From NCBI RefSeq assembly GCF_965218915.1, contig NZ_OZ244708.1:1984001-2048000 (forward strand): DNA of 64,000 bases. The letters run 5' to 3'. A model generated the notes under the pieces. The model searched no databases. It worked only from the letters and a program-made list of their open reading frames with translations, and was not told the DNA's origin. Origin of the DNA: Novosphingopyxis sp965218915. GTDB taxonomy: Bacteria; Pseudomonadota; Alphaproteobacteria; Sphingomonadales; Sphingomonadaceae. This document shows positions 54,605 through 64,000 of this stretch, piece by piece. Made by a program: the position numbers and the translations under genes. The first letter of the stretch is position 1; the number at the start of each line of letters is the position of its first letter.

Positions 54605-55491
54605 CGGGCACAGGTCGCCTGACGATCTGTACGATCGTCAGGGGGCGTGAACGGCATCTCCGGCAGATGATGCTGGGCGTCCGGGCGCAGAGGCAACCTG
54701 CCGACCGGCTGGTGATCGCATATATGCAGGATGAAATGCCAACAGGATTGCCGGACATGCCGTGCGAGCTCGTAGCGATCCATGTCAAAGGCGAGGCAAT
54801 GCCCTTGGCCGCCGCGCGCAACCGGGCGGCCGAGCTGGCGGACGCGGACCATCTCCTGTTTCTAGACGTCGACTGTATTCCCGATCCGGAGCTTGTGCGC
54901 CGCGTGGCCCAAGAATTGCCCCGCGCGAATAGCCAGGTTCTTTTGCCGGAAGTCCGGTATTTGTCCGGGGAGCGGCGTGACTGGACCGAAGCGGGGAGCG
55001 ATGTGTTGGATTATGACGCGATGGTCCGCAATGGCGTTCGGCATCCGGCCAAGCCCTTGCTCGACGGCGTATCCGTCAGGCGCGAACCAGACCATGGCGA
55101 GCTATGGGGTCTCGCCTTCGCGCTTCACGCCGCGGACTGGCAAAAGGCGGGCGGTATGGATGAGGATTATCGCGGTTACGGCGCCGAGGAGACTGACTTC
55201 GCGTATCGGCTACAATCCGCCGGCATCGATCTCGCCTGGCTGGGCAGGACCAAGGTCTACCATCAGCACCATGCCGTGCACGTGCCGCCACTCCATCATT
55301 TCGAAGCGATCATCCGTAACGCGCGGCTGTTCCACACGAGATGGGGCCGATGGTGCATGGATTACTGGCTCGGCCAATTTGCCGATATCGGCCTGGTGCA
55401 TTGGGAACAGAACGGGCTCGAAATCCTTCGGCAACCGACGCAGGCAGAGCTCGCCGCAAGTCTGCAGCCGGACAGCGTTCGGTTCAGCTAG
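54601..55491 (+). CDS. Glycosyltransferase family 2 / galactosyltransferase-like
   Basis: A 296-residue GT-A enzyme. LFLDVDCIPDPELV has the DxD-type metal motif, and GYGAEETDFAYRL is the galactosyltransferase C-terminal motif. It starts inside the previous gene's stop codon (ATGA), so the two are probably coupled. The acceptor is unknown. Confidence 0.87.
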   Translation: MTGTGRLTICTIVRGRERHLRQMMLGVRAQRQPADRLVIAYMQDEMPTGLPDMPCELVAIHVKGEAMPLAAARNRAAELADADHLLFLDVDCIPDPELVRRVAQELPRANSQVLLPEVRYLSGERRDWTEAGSDVLDYDAMVRNGVRHPAKPLLDGVSVRREPDHGELWGLAFALHAADWQKAGGMDEDYRGYGAEETDFAYRLQSAGIDLAWLGRTKVYHQHHAVHVPPLHHFEAIIRNARLFHTRWGRWCMDYWLGQFADIGLVHWEQNGLEILRQPTQAELAASLQPDSVRFS

Positions 55492-55505
55492 CCGATCGAT
55501 GTTGA

Positions 55506-56597
55506 TCATTCGTCCCAGAGGCGGTCCGCCATATCCTCCAGCCAGCGTGCCGTTTTCTTTGCGGCCTGCTCGTCGTGCAGCGCGGCCAGCCGCGCCGTAT
55601 CGAGCGCATCGACCTCTGCCAGCAGTCCGCGCCATTCGGCAAGGTTGCCCGGCCAGGTATCGCGCACCACCGCTGCTCCGAGCCGAGCCAATTGCTGCGC
55701 TTTCAACCGCTGTTCGTCGAAATAACGCCATTCGGGGAAACACAGGAACGGCTTTTGCGCGCGCGCGATCTCGTGTACCACATTGTCGCCCGCCGAAGAG
55801 ACCACCCGGTCCGCCGCCGCGAGATATTCGGTGAGGTTGGATATCCAGCCTAGCTCCACGAGATTGGCGAACTCGGTTTCATGTCCCTCGCGGTGCACCG
55901 GGCCAGCCACGAGCCAAAGATCGTCCGGCTCCGCCCGCGCGGCGACGGTGAGCGGGGCAAAAGGCGTGCCCGAACCGCCGCCGCCAGCGACGACGAGATT
56001 GATCGCCCGGTCCGGGTCTAGCCCCAGCTTCTGCCGTGCTTCGCCTTTTTCGGGAACAGCATCACGCGTGGTGCACAGGCCGCCGGAGTAAAATGTGCGG
56101 TCCCGCGCCCAATCTGGATAGTCGGCCTGCTCCAGCCGCTCGTTGAACGGCGCCAATATCCCGACACAGGCCTGATAGCCCGCCAGATGCCCTGCATCGC
56201 CGCGCATCCCGTGCATACGGATCGTGACGGCCGGAACGCTCATGATCCGCGAGAGAAGCGCGATTTCCGCCGAAACATCGATGACGAACAAAGCCGGATC
56301 GAGCCGTTCGAGCGTTGCCGCGATCAGCGCCATATGGGAACGCATCTCGGCTACACCCAAAGGCACGCAGTGCATGATGTCCGGCGTCGCAACCTGGTGT
56401 AGCGCCTCGGTGCGCGAAGGCGCGCCGATCATGTCGGGCAGCGCCACGGTTTCGATATCGCTTGCCCCGTCGAACTGTTCGGGCGCGGCGGTCATCACAG
56501 TGACGGTACGGGCCGGATCGAAATGTTCGGCGATCGCGCGAATGCGGTTGGCATGGCCTCGACCCTGATGGTGGGCAAAGAAGGCGATTGGTTTCAT
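55506..56597 (-). CDS. MurG-like (GT28-type) glycosyltransferase
   Basis: A 363-residue GT-B protein. FFAHHQGRGHANRIRAIAEH is the MurG-like N-terminal loop and VVSSAGDNVVHEIARAQKPF the C-terminal donor-binding segment. The start is ATG ending 56597 (MKPIAFF), which overlaps the DUF202 gene's stop. It is convergent with the GT2 gene. Substrate unknown. Confidence 0.8.
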   Translation of the reverse strand: MKPIAFFAHHQGRGHANRIRAIAEHFDPARTVTVMTAAPEQFDGASDIETVALPDMIGAPSRTEALHQVATPDIMHCVPLGVAEMRSHMALIAATLERLDPALFVIDVSAEIALLSRIMSVPAVTIRMHGMRGDAGHLAGYQACVGILAPFNERLEQADYPDWARDRTFYSGGLCTTRDAVPEKGEARQKLGLDPDRAINLVVAGGGGSGTPFAPLTVAARAEPDDLWLVAGPVHREGHETEFANLVELGWISNLTEYLAAADRVVSSAGDNVVHEIARAQKPFLCFPEWRYFDEQRLKAQQLARLGAAVVRDTWPGNLAEWRGLLAEVDALDTARLAALHDEQAAKKTARWLEDMADRLWDE

Positions 56598-56989
56598 AAA
56601 GGTAACATCCAAACCCCCACCAGGAGCACCATACTCGCAACGCTGAGCGCCGTGGCAATGAGTTTCAGGTTCATACCACCGATCGGGGCCGCGCTGTGGG
56701 CATCCAGCCGTTCATACACATTGCATCCCTTGCGCTGGGCCGCGAAGAAGATGGCAATCCCGGACATAATGAGCATCGACGCCGCGAGACGCGGCAGCCA
56801 CCACGGCTCCAACTCGTCAAACAGCGCATTAAAACCCAGCCCGACCCCAACCGCTGCAAGTCCGGTCCGCATCCAACCGGCAAAGGTTCGCTCGTTTGCC
56901 ATGATGGTCCGGTCTTCGGCAAATTCGGTCCTGTCCTCGGCATAATCGGTGCGGTCGCCGGCAAGTGTCGTCTTGTCCTTGTCAGCCAA
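56594..56989 (-). CDS. DUF202 (YidH-like) membrane protein
   Basis: A 131-residue protein from a TTG start with GGAGGG upstream. Three repeats (GDRTDYA, EDRTEFA, EDRTIMA) precede NERTFAGWMRTGLA, the DUF202 signature, and three transmembrane helices. Function is unknown; such proteins are often stress-associated. It overlaps the downstream glycosyltransferase. Confidence 0.85.
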   Translation of the reverse strand: MADKDKTTLAGDRTDYAEDRTEFAEDRTIMANERTFAGWMRTGLAAVGVGLGFNALFDELEPWWLPRLAASMLIMSGIAIFFAAQRKGCNVYERLDAHSAAPIGGMNLKLIATALSVASMVLLVGVWMLPL

Positions 56990-57095
56990 TGAATGCCCTC
57001 CGGTCGATCGCTACAGATTAAGCCGAACGCACCATATAATGGGAAATTGGGAGCACGACAGATCGAACTAGCGTAAGATCGCTCCTCATAGGGTC

Positions 57096-57875
57096 TTAGC
57101 GTCCATCAGGCTCTGCCATCTTGCGATGCATTTCCGCCAATATGGAATCCGGAATAATCCCGGCGAACGTGGCCTGAACCTTGTTCATGAAGCTGCCCGC
57201 GACGACGCCATGCTCACCCTTCATCAACGCCTTGTAACCCTGCCGCGCAACCTTGCCGGCATCGTCCTTATCGTCATCGCGTCCGACGTCGGTGTCTTCC
57301 ATCTTGGCGCGGCGGAAGAATTCGGTATCGGTCGGCCCGGGCATCAAGCAGGTGACGGTCACGTCGGTCTCCTTCAGCTCATTAGCCAGCGCCCAGCTAA
57401 AGCTGTCGAGAAACGCCTTCGAACCGTTGTAGACGGCCTGGAAACTGCCTGGAATAAACCCGGCGATCGACCCGGTAATCAGAATGCGACCTTCGTTGCG
57501 ATCTCGCATTTTGCGTCCGACACCATGGATCAGGGAGATAGTGCCGGTGACATTGGTGTCGACGACGTTCTTGGCCTCCTCGAAATTTTGATCGAGAAAT
57601 CCGTCGCCGAGACCGCGTCCGGCGTTGGCCAGCAAGATAGCGACGTCGCGGCCACCGATCGCCGACACCAGCGCCTCGACTCCATGCTCCGTGCCGAGAT
57701 CGGCCTGGAGCGCCTTGACGGAAACATCGAACGCCGCGAGATCGGCCTTGGCCTTCTCAATCTCGGGCTCGTCCGCACAGATCAACAGATCGTGTCCGTC
57801 TTCGGCCGCGCATTTGGCCAGTTCGAATCCGATGCCGGTTGAGGCACCGGTAACAACCGCAAGAGGTCGTGCCAT
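57096..57875 (-). CDS. SDR family oxidoreductase
   Basis: A 259-residue classical short-chain dehydrogenase. TGASTGIG is the cofactor loop, LANAG the NNAG-like motif, the catalytic Ser is in ITGSIAG and the catalytic Tyr-Lys is in YNGSKAF. The start ATG ending 57875 has AAGGAG upstream. It follows the zinc alcohol dehydrogenase on the same strand. Substrate unknown. Confidence 0.85.
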   Translation of the reverse strand: MARPLAVVTGASTGIGFELAKCAAEDGHDLLICADEPEIEKAKADLAAFDVSVKALQADLGTEHGVEALVSAIGGRDVAILLANAGRGLGDGFLDQNFEEAKNVVDTNVTGTISLIHGVGRKMRDRNEGRILITGSIAGFIPGSFQAVYNGSKAFLDSFSWALANELKETDVTVTCLMPGPTDTEFFRRAKMEDTDVGRDDDKDDAGKVARQGYKALMKGEHGVVAGSFMNKVQATFAGIIPDSILAEMHRKMAEPDGR

Positions 57876-57886
57876 AACTGCTCTCC

Positions 57887-59062
57887 TTAAGTGCCGGGTT
57901 TCAGGACGACCTTCGTCCATTCGCTCTGCTTTTCCTTGAAATTCTTGTAGCCTTCAGGCGCCTGCTCGAGCGGAAGCCGATGGCTGATCAGGAAGGTAGT
58001 GTCGAGTTCGCCGTCCTGGATCTTCTGCAGCAAAGGCTTCAGATATTTCTGCACATGGGTTTGCCCTGTGCGCAACTGGAGCCCCTTCTCCATGAACGCG
58101 CCGAGCGGCCATTTGTCGGTCATGCCGCCATAGACGCCGGGCATCGACACGCGGCCGCCCTTGCGCACGCACATGATCGCCTGCTTCAGCGCCGCGGCAC
58201 GGTCCGCGCCCATGCCGACGGTCTGCTTCACCGTATCGATCATATTGTCGATGGCAAAACCGTGCGCCTCCATGCCCACCGCGTCGATCACCGCATCCGG
58301 ACCGATTCCGCCGGTCATCTCCATCAGCGCTTCGCGAATGTCGGTCTGCTCGAAGTCGATGACTTCCGCACCAAGTTTGCGCGCCAGCTCGAGCCGTCCG
58401 GCATGGTGGTCGATCGCGATCACCCGCTCAGCCCCCATCGCCAGAGCGGACTGGACCGCGAACAGGCCGACCGGGCCGCAGCCCCAGACGGCGACGATGT
58501 CGCCATCCTCGATCTCGGCATTCTCCGCGCCCATCCAGCCGGTCGGCAGGATGTCGGACAGAAACAGAACCTTATCGTCGCTCATGCCGTCCGGAATGAC
58601 GATGGGGCCAAAGTCGCTGAACGGAATGCGCGCATATTCGGCCTGCCCGCCGGAATAGCCGCCGGTCATGTGGCTGTAGCCGAAAATGCCGCACATCGCG
58701 TGGCCGTAGAGCGCTTCGGAAATGTCCTGCTTTTCGACCGGATTGCTGTTGTCGCAGCCGGAATATTGCTGCTTGCCGCAAAAATAGCAGCTGCCGCAGG
58801 CGATGGTGAACGGGATGACGACGCGGTCGCCCTTTTTCAGGGTGCTGTCCTTTCCGGTTTCCACGACCTCGCCCATGAATTCATGACCGAGGATGTCGCC
58901 GGATTGCATGGTCGGGATCACGCCGTCGTAAAGGTGCAGGTCCGATCCGCATATCGCGGTGCTGGTGATCTTGATCACCGCATCGCGCGGATTGACGATC
59001 TCCGGATCGGGAACCGTATCGACGCGCACGTCGTGTTTTCCGTGCCAGGTTAGAGCGCGCAT
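57887..59062 (-). CDS. Zinc-dependent alcohol/formaldehyde dehydrogenase-like protein
   Basis: A 391-residue MDR enzyme. Catalytic zinc ligands are in AICGSDLHLYDG and GHEFMGEV; the structural zinc cysteines are in CGSCYFCGKQQYSGCD. The Rossmann motif is VWGCGPVGLFAVQ. Lack of a GroES-type insertion and its length resemble glutathione-independent formaldehyde dehydrogenase-like proteins. It is probably in an operon with the SRPBCC and SDR genes. Confidence 0.88.
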   Translation of the reverse strand: MRALTWHGKHDVRVDTVPDPEIVNPRDAVIKITSTAICGSDLHLYDGVIPTMQSGDILGHEFMGEVVETGKDSTLKKGDRVVIPFTIACGSCYFCGKQQYSGCDNSNPVEKQDISEALYGHAMCGIFGYSHMTGGYSGGQAEYARIPFSDFGPIVIPDGMSDDKVLFLSDILPTGWMGAENAEIEDGDIVAVWGCGPVGLFAVQSALAMGAERVIAIDHHAGRLELARKLGAEVIDFEQTDIREALMEMTGGIGPDAVIDAVGMEAHGFAIDNMIDTVKQTVGMGADRAAALKQAIMCVRKGGRVSMPGVYGGMTDKWPLGAFMEKGLQLRTGQTHVQKYLKPLLQKIQDGELDTTFLISHRLPLEQAPEGYKNFKEKQSEWTKVVLKPGT

Positions 59063-59066
59063 GGGT

Positions 59067-59732
59067 CTACTCCTTGATGTTGTAATGATCGGAAATGGCG
59101 ATCTCGCCGGTTTCCATAAGCATTTTGAAGCGCTTCAGATCGTGCCGCGCCTGGATCTCGGGCTCGCGCCGAAAAAGTTTCGCGATCAGGCGCCCGGCGG
59201 TGCCGGCGGGCGGGCGATAGGCGATGACGGCTTCCACGAAGGTGCCGCGCTGTCCGGCATCCTTGAAGGCGACATGTCCCTCGGTCTCGATGTCGGATCC
59301 CTCAACCGAGCGCCACGCCATGCGTTCGCCCGGCTTGTCGTCCACCATTTCGGTTTCGACATCGACGGTGCCGTGCGGCGCCTTGATCGTCCACACCGCG
59401 CTTCCGGCCGTGCCCTTGGGGGAGACATTGACGACATTGTCCATGAACTTTGGCAGGTTCTGGAAATCGCGCCAGTAATCGTAGAGCTCACGCGCGGGCT
59501 TATCAATCGTGACGGTTCGTCCGGTAAGGTAGAGATCGCCCGGAATCTTCTTGCGGGTGCGCGCGGGTGCGTCGTTGGGACCTCGCTGTTTGTCGTCGCT
59601 GTCGCGCGTTGCGAAAAACACGCCTCCCGCAACCGCTGCCGCGCCGAGCGCGAGTATGGCCGCTCCGCCCAGTTTGCGGCGATCGCCGGAGCTGTCGTCG
59701 TGGTCAGATTCGTCATAGGGTTTCGACATCAT
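59067..59732 (-). CDS. SRPBCC family protein with membrane anchor
   Basis: About 221 residues. An N-terminal hydrophobic helix (LGGAAILALGAAAVAGGVFF) precedes a START/Bet v1-like domain that includes VTIDKPARELYDYWRDFQNL and VEAVIAYRPPAG. The start (ATGATG, 59732 or 59729) follows AGGAG. Function is unknown, though such proteins occur next to stress genes. Confidence 0.82.
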   Translation of the reverse strand: MMSKPYDESDHDDSSGDRRKLGGAAILALGAAAVAGGVFFATRDSDDKQRGPNDAPARTRKKIPGDLYLTGRTVTIDKPARELYDYWRDFQNLPKFMDNVVNVSPKGTAGSAVWTIKAPHGTVDVETEMVDDKPGERMAWRSVEGSDIETEGHVAFKDAGQRGTFVEAVIAYRPPAGTAGRLIAKLFRREPEIQARHDLKRFKMLMETGEIAISDHYNIKE

Positions 59733-59740
59733 GGTCTCCT

Positions 59741-61825
<2,085 letters not shown>

Positions 61826-61909
61826 TTTTCTCTCCCAAATATGCAATGCGGTTTGAAATTATCGAACTCATCCATTGAACAGGCGATAAAGAATTAGGTT
61901 CGCTGGCGG

Positions 61910-61921
61910 AAAGAATTCTTT
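61910..61921. promoter_or_regulatory. Palindrome upstream of katE
   Basis: AAAGAATTCTTT is a perfect 12-bp palindrome 85 bp before the katE start. It could be an operator; I know no clear regulator for this word. The rest of 61826-62052 (AT-rich, no ORF I can support) probably holds the katE promoter. Confidence 0.35.
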
Positions 61922-62052
61922 TCATTCCGGCTCCAAAATTTTTGGCTCTCTTATAATATGTTAATCGGACTTATCAGATGTTGCACTGCCGGTCGGCCCA
62001 GGAGGGCTCGATCTTCGTCAGATTTCAAATGGCGGCTTCAAGGGACGGCGTG

Positions 62053-62634
62053 CTACCTGGAACGCTGCCATCTTTCGACAACCCAACGCGAGTTGCGGTA
62101 ATGCCAGACTGGCCGCACCCTGAAGGGCAGGAGCCAGCGAAACCGATCATGAACCCGCGCGGGATCCTGGGCGGCGTCGTGGAAATGCAGATGGTGATGG
62201 CAAAGAATGAGTTCACCTCCCGGGGCCAGGCTATGGCCTACTCGGCAAGCCAGCTTCGCGAGGTCCGAAGGAGAAAGATAATACAGAATTTCAGCAGCGA
62301 CCATGCGGTCGAACACCTTGCGCGGCAGACCTTCCGGCAATTTGCAATGCTGCACAACCGCGTTGGGAGTCTTTTTCAGACGTTCTGCCGTGAGGGAAAC
62401 TGCGGAGGGCGCTCCGTCACAGGCGATGAGCCGCAGCGTTCGGCGCGCCAGCATGATCGAATTGGATCCGTTGCCGCATGCCAGTTCCAACGTACGCCCG
62501 GCCATACGCGTGCCGAGTGCATGCCGGATCGCTGCTCGCTTGTTGGCTTCGTCTCGGATTACGAACGTCCCCCAGGGATCGCTATCGCCGGCGAACTTCT
62601 GTTCAAAGCCTTCGATCGTGATCGGCTTGCTCAT
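62053..62634 (-). CDS. SAM-dependent methyltransferase, NodS-like
   Basis: A 193-residue class I methyltransferase. The SAM-binding motif I is LELACGNGSNS and a later strand is AAEILYYLSP, as in NodS-type N-methyltransferases. It overlaps the PIG-L gene by 4 bp. The substrate is unknown. Confidence 0.87.
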   Translation of the reverse strand: MSKPITIEGFEQKFAGDSDPWGTFVIRDEANKRAAIRHALGTRMAGRTLELACGNGSNSIMLARRTLRLIACDGAPSAVSLTAERLKKTPNAVVQHCKLPEGLPRKVFDRMVAAEILYYLSPSDLAKLACRVGHSLAPGGELILCHHHLHFHDAAQDPARVHDRFRWLLPFRVRPVWHYRNSRWVVERWQRSR

Positions 62635-63272
62635 TGGCGCCGGAAAGTCTCAGCCGGCCGGGCGAGACGCCGCAGATCTTCCGGCTTGAGCGAAAACCCA
62701 TCCGGATCGTCCTTGATCATGCCAAGCTGCGACCGGTAATGTTTTGCCGCCATGCGCTTGCGTTTATGAACGGACTTCAAGGGAACGCTTATCAAGCCGC
62801 CCGTGTCGTATCGCCCTGTCGGCCAGATCGTGTAGGCAAAATAGGGAACGGACCGACGATTGCGAAGAACCGCATGGGCCGCGGCGCGGTGATCGGGATG
62901 GTCGTCAATGATCGCGGGGCCAAAGATGGCACCCCAAGGGTGCCGCAGCATCCGAACCAAGGGCCGAAGCGCGGCGCGATCCCGACCCCATTGATCCGAA
63001 GCGCCATCGGTCAGATTTAGGAACGTCACTTTGGACGCGTTCAATCCGAGGACCGCCAACGCCCGTCGGCTTTCGGCCTGCCTGATCGCCACAAGCCGTG
63101 ATTTCGGATATTTCCTGCTGTTTCGATGCGATGCCGATCCGTCGGTCAAAACGACGACATGGACGTCACAGCCCGTCGCATGCAACAACGCTATCGTGCC
63201 ACCACAACCGAACACCTCATCGTCAGGATGGGGGGCAATCACGAGCATTTTTCGAAGCGCGGAAAAATTCAT
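62631..63272 (-). CDS. PIG-L family deacetylase
   Basis: A 213-residue LmbE/PIG-L metal-dependent hydrolase. Zinc ligands are in APHPDDEVFGCGG and DDHPDHRAAA. Family members remove N-acyl groups from sugars such as N-acetylglucosamine. It is coupled by 4-bp overlaps to the methyltransferase downstream and the acyl-CoA dehydrogenase upstream. Confidence 0.9.
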   Translation of the reverse strand: MNFSALRKMLVIAPHPDDEVFGCGGTIALLHATGCDVHVVVLTDGSASHRNSRKYPKSRLVAIRQAESRRALAVLGLNASKVTFLNLTDGASDQWGRDRAALRPLVRMLRHPWGAIFGPAIIDDHPDHRAAAHAVLRNRRSVPYFAYTIWPTGRYDTGGLISVPLKSVHKRKRMAAKHYRSQLGMIKDDPDGFSLKPEDLRRLARPAETFRRQ

Positions 63273-64000
63273 AAGGTCAAATCCGGCATTGCGGCCCCAA
63301 CGGAAGCACTGGCTCCATCGGGATTTGGTTGGCGCAAATAAGTCATAAGGTCGGTCAGCGGCCGATAAACCGGATGCCCCGGCAGCATGGCAGATACGCC
63401 GACCGCGCGCTGCACTCTCGTGAGCTGAGCCTCCGCAAGTTCGAGAACCTTGAGGCGGACGGCAGATATGTTGACGACAAGATCAGGAAGGCTCTCGTCA
63501 TAGCGGCTTGCCGCGGCAATCACCATATCGATGGCACATTGCGCATCCGCAAAAGCCTCACTCAGACGGCGCTGCTGCTGCGGATGCTCGGCCCGCCCGG
63601 ATGACACCAGATGGTCGCGGAGGCATTCGTAGAGCTGACAGATGCCTCCGGCCTGAACGGCAATGAACCGAAGCGCGCCTGCACTGAAAAATGGTTGCCG
63701 CTGGTAGTCTCCGAGTTCGCCAATCCTTTCCGAAACCGGCGGGTGGCGCCTGTCCCAGCGCACGACATGGCTGTCCGTACGTGCCATGCCAAGCGGCATC
63801 CACCACGATCGGTCGACATCCGGACCATTTCCGGTATCGAGATCGACCAGATGCATCTGGCAAAGAATGGGATCGTTGGCGTCCGTGGTTACGATGGCGT
63901 GGCTGAGGAACCCGGCACCGGAAGCAAAGTTCTTCCCGCCGCTAAGCTTGTCGCCATTTACCGACAACGGATCGCCCGGCAGATCGCTGTTCCAAACGCC
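63269..64000 (-). CDS. Acyl-CoA dehydrogenase family protein, 5' end outside window
   Basis: A partial gene, 243 codons to the window edge. NGDKLSGGKNFASGAGFLSH is a typical acyl-CoA dehydrogenase middle-domain strand, and the long helical C-terminal part follows. The internal TTG at 63967 is not a convincing start and the frame stays open to 64000. Acyl-CoA dehydrogenase/PIG-L/methyltransferase trios recur beside glycosyltransferases in sphingomonads; the product is unknown. Confidence 0.75.
   Translation of the reverse strand, partial: GVWNSDLPGDPLSVNGDKLSGGKNFASGAGFLSHAIVTTDANDPILCQMHLVDLDTGNGPDVDRSWWMPLGMARTDSHVVRWDRRHPPVSERIGELGDYQRQPFFSAGALRFIAVQAGGICQLYECLRDHLVSSGRAEHPQQQRRLSEAFADAQCAIDMVIAAASRYDESLPDLVVNISAVRLKVLELAEAQLTRVQRAVGVSAMLPGHPVYRPLTDLMTYLRQPNPDGASASVGAAMPDLTL

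Overview
The window looks like chromosomal DNA of a sphingomonad (Alphaproteobacteria, Sphingomonadales). It is GC-rich, its housekeeping proteins resemble sphingomonad ones, and it is dotted with palindromic intergenic repeats typical of that group. This placement is inference from gene content and repeats; no 16S gene is present.

Core chromosome, 1-41.9 kb. A tRNA-Met and a ferredoxin-reductase-like flavoprotein come first. A fatty-acid synthesis block on the minus strand follows (fabD, fabG, acpP, fabF, then mltG); a GxxExxY gene flanked by inverted repeats sits between fabD and fabG. Next are a MerR/acyl-CoA dehydrogenase operon with a palindromic operator, hisI, purF, tRNA-Arg, a ClC transporter, ppdK and glyQ/glyS. 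A small membrane-protein/XRE locus, two TraB/GumN proteins, rplY-pth-ychF, a tandem lipoprotein pair, mutL and the shape/elongation operon mreB-mreC-mreD-mrdA-rodA complete the segment. glyS and mutL carry palindromic elements inserted in frame inside the coding sequence.

Integrated element, 41.84-51.08 kb. It lies in the 3' half of tRNA-Lys(CTT) between 49-bp direct repeats. It resembles a decayed mobilizable element: a Ti/RSF1010-like oriT, a relaxase cut to its N terminus, TraC/TraD-like genes, an IS3-family insertion with truncated genes on both sides, and a frameshifted integrase. Cargo is a nucleotidyltransferase-HEPN protein, an RHH/PIN toxin-antitoxin pair, a small sigma-like protein, an AlpA regulator and a defence-type (DRT/UG) reverse transcriptase. 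Directly 5' of the reverse transcriptase is a hairpin-rich segment that could be its ncRNA, with a divergent 41-residue hydrophobic peptide on the other side of a shared promoter. A separate ~300-nt region of nested near-perfect stems (47.24-47.54 kb) has no recognisable coding function.

Stress/glycan block, 51.4-64 kb. Four glycosyltransferase-type genes, one a sucrose-phosphate-synthase-like GT4-HAD fusion, precede a likely stress set (DUF202 protein, SDR, zinc alcohol dehydrogenase, SRPBCC protein, large catalase KatE). The window ends in an overlapping trio: NodS-like methyltransferase, PIG-L deacetylase and a partial acyl-CoA dehydrogenase.

The best candidates for something undescribed are the reverse transcriptase/ncRNA/small-peptide unit, the nested-hairpin region, the GxxExxY cassette with its repeats, and the in-frame palindromic insertions in glyS and mutL. 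All assignments are by eye from sequence motifs; no database search or folding program was run.
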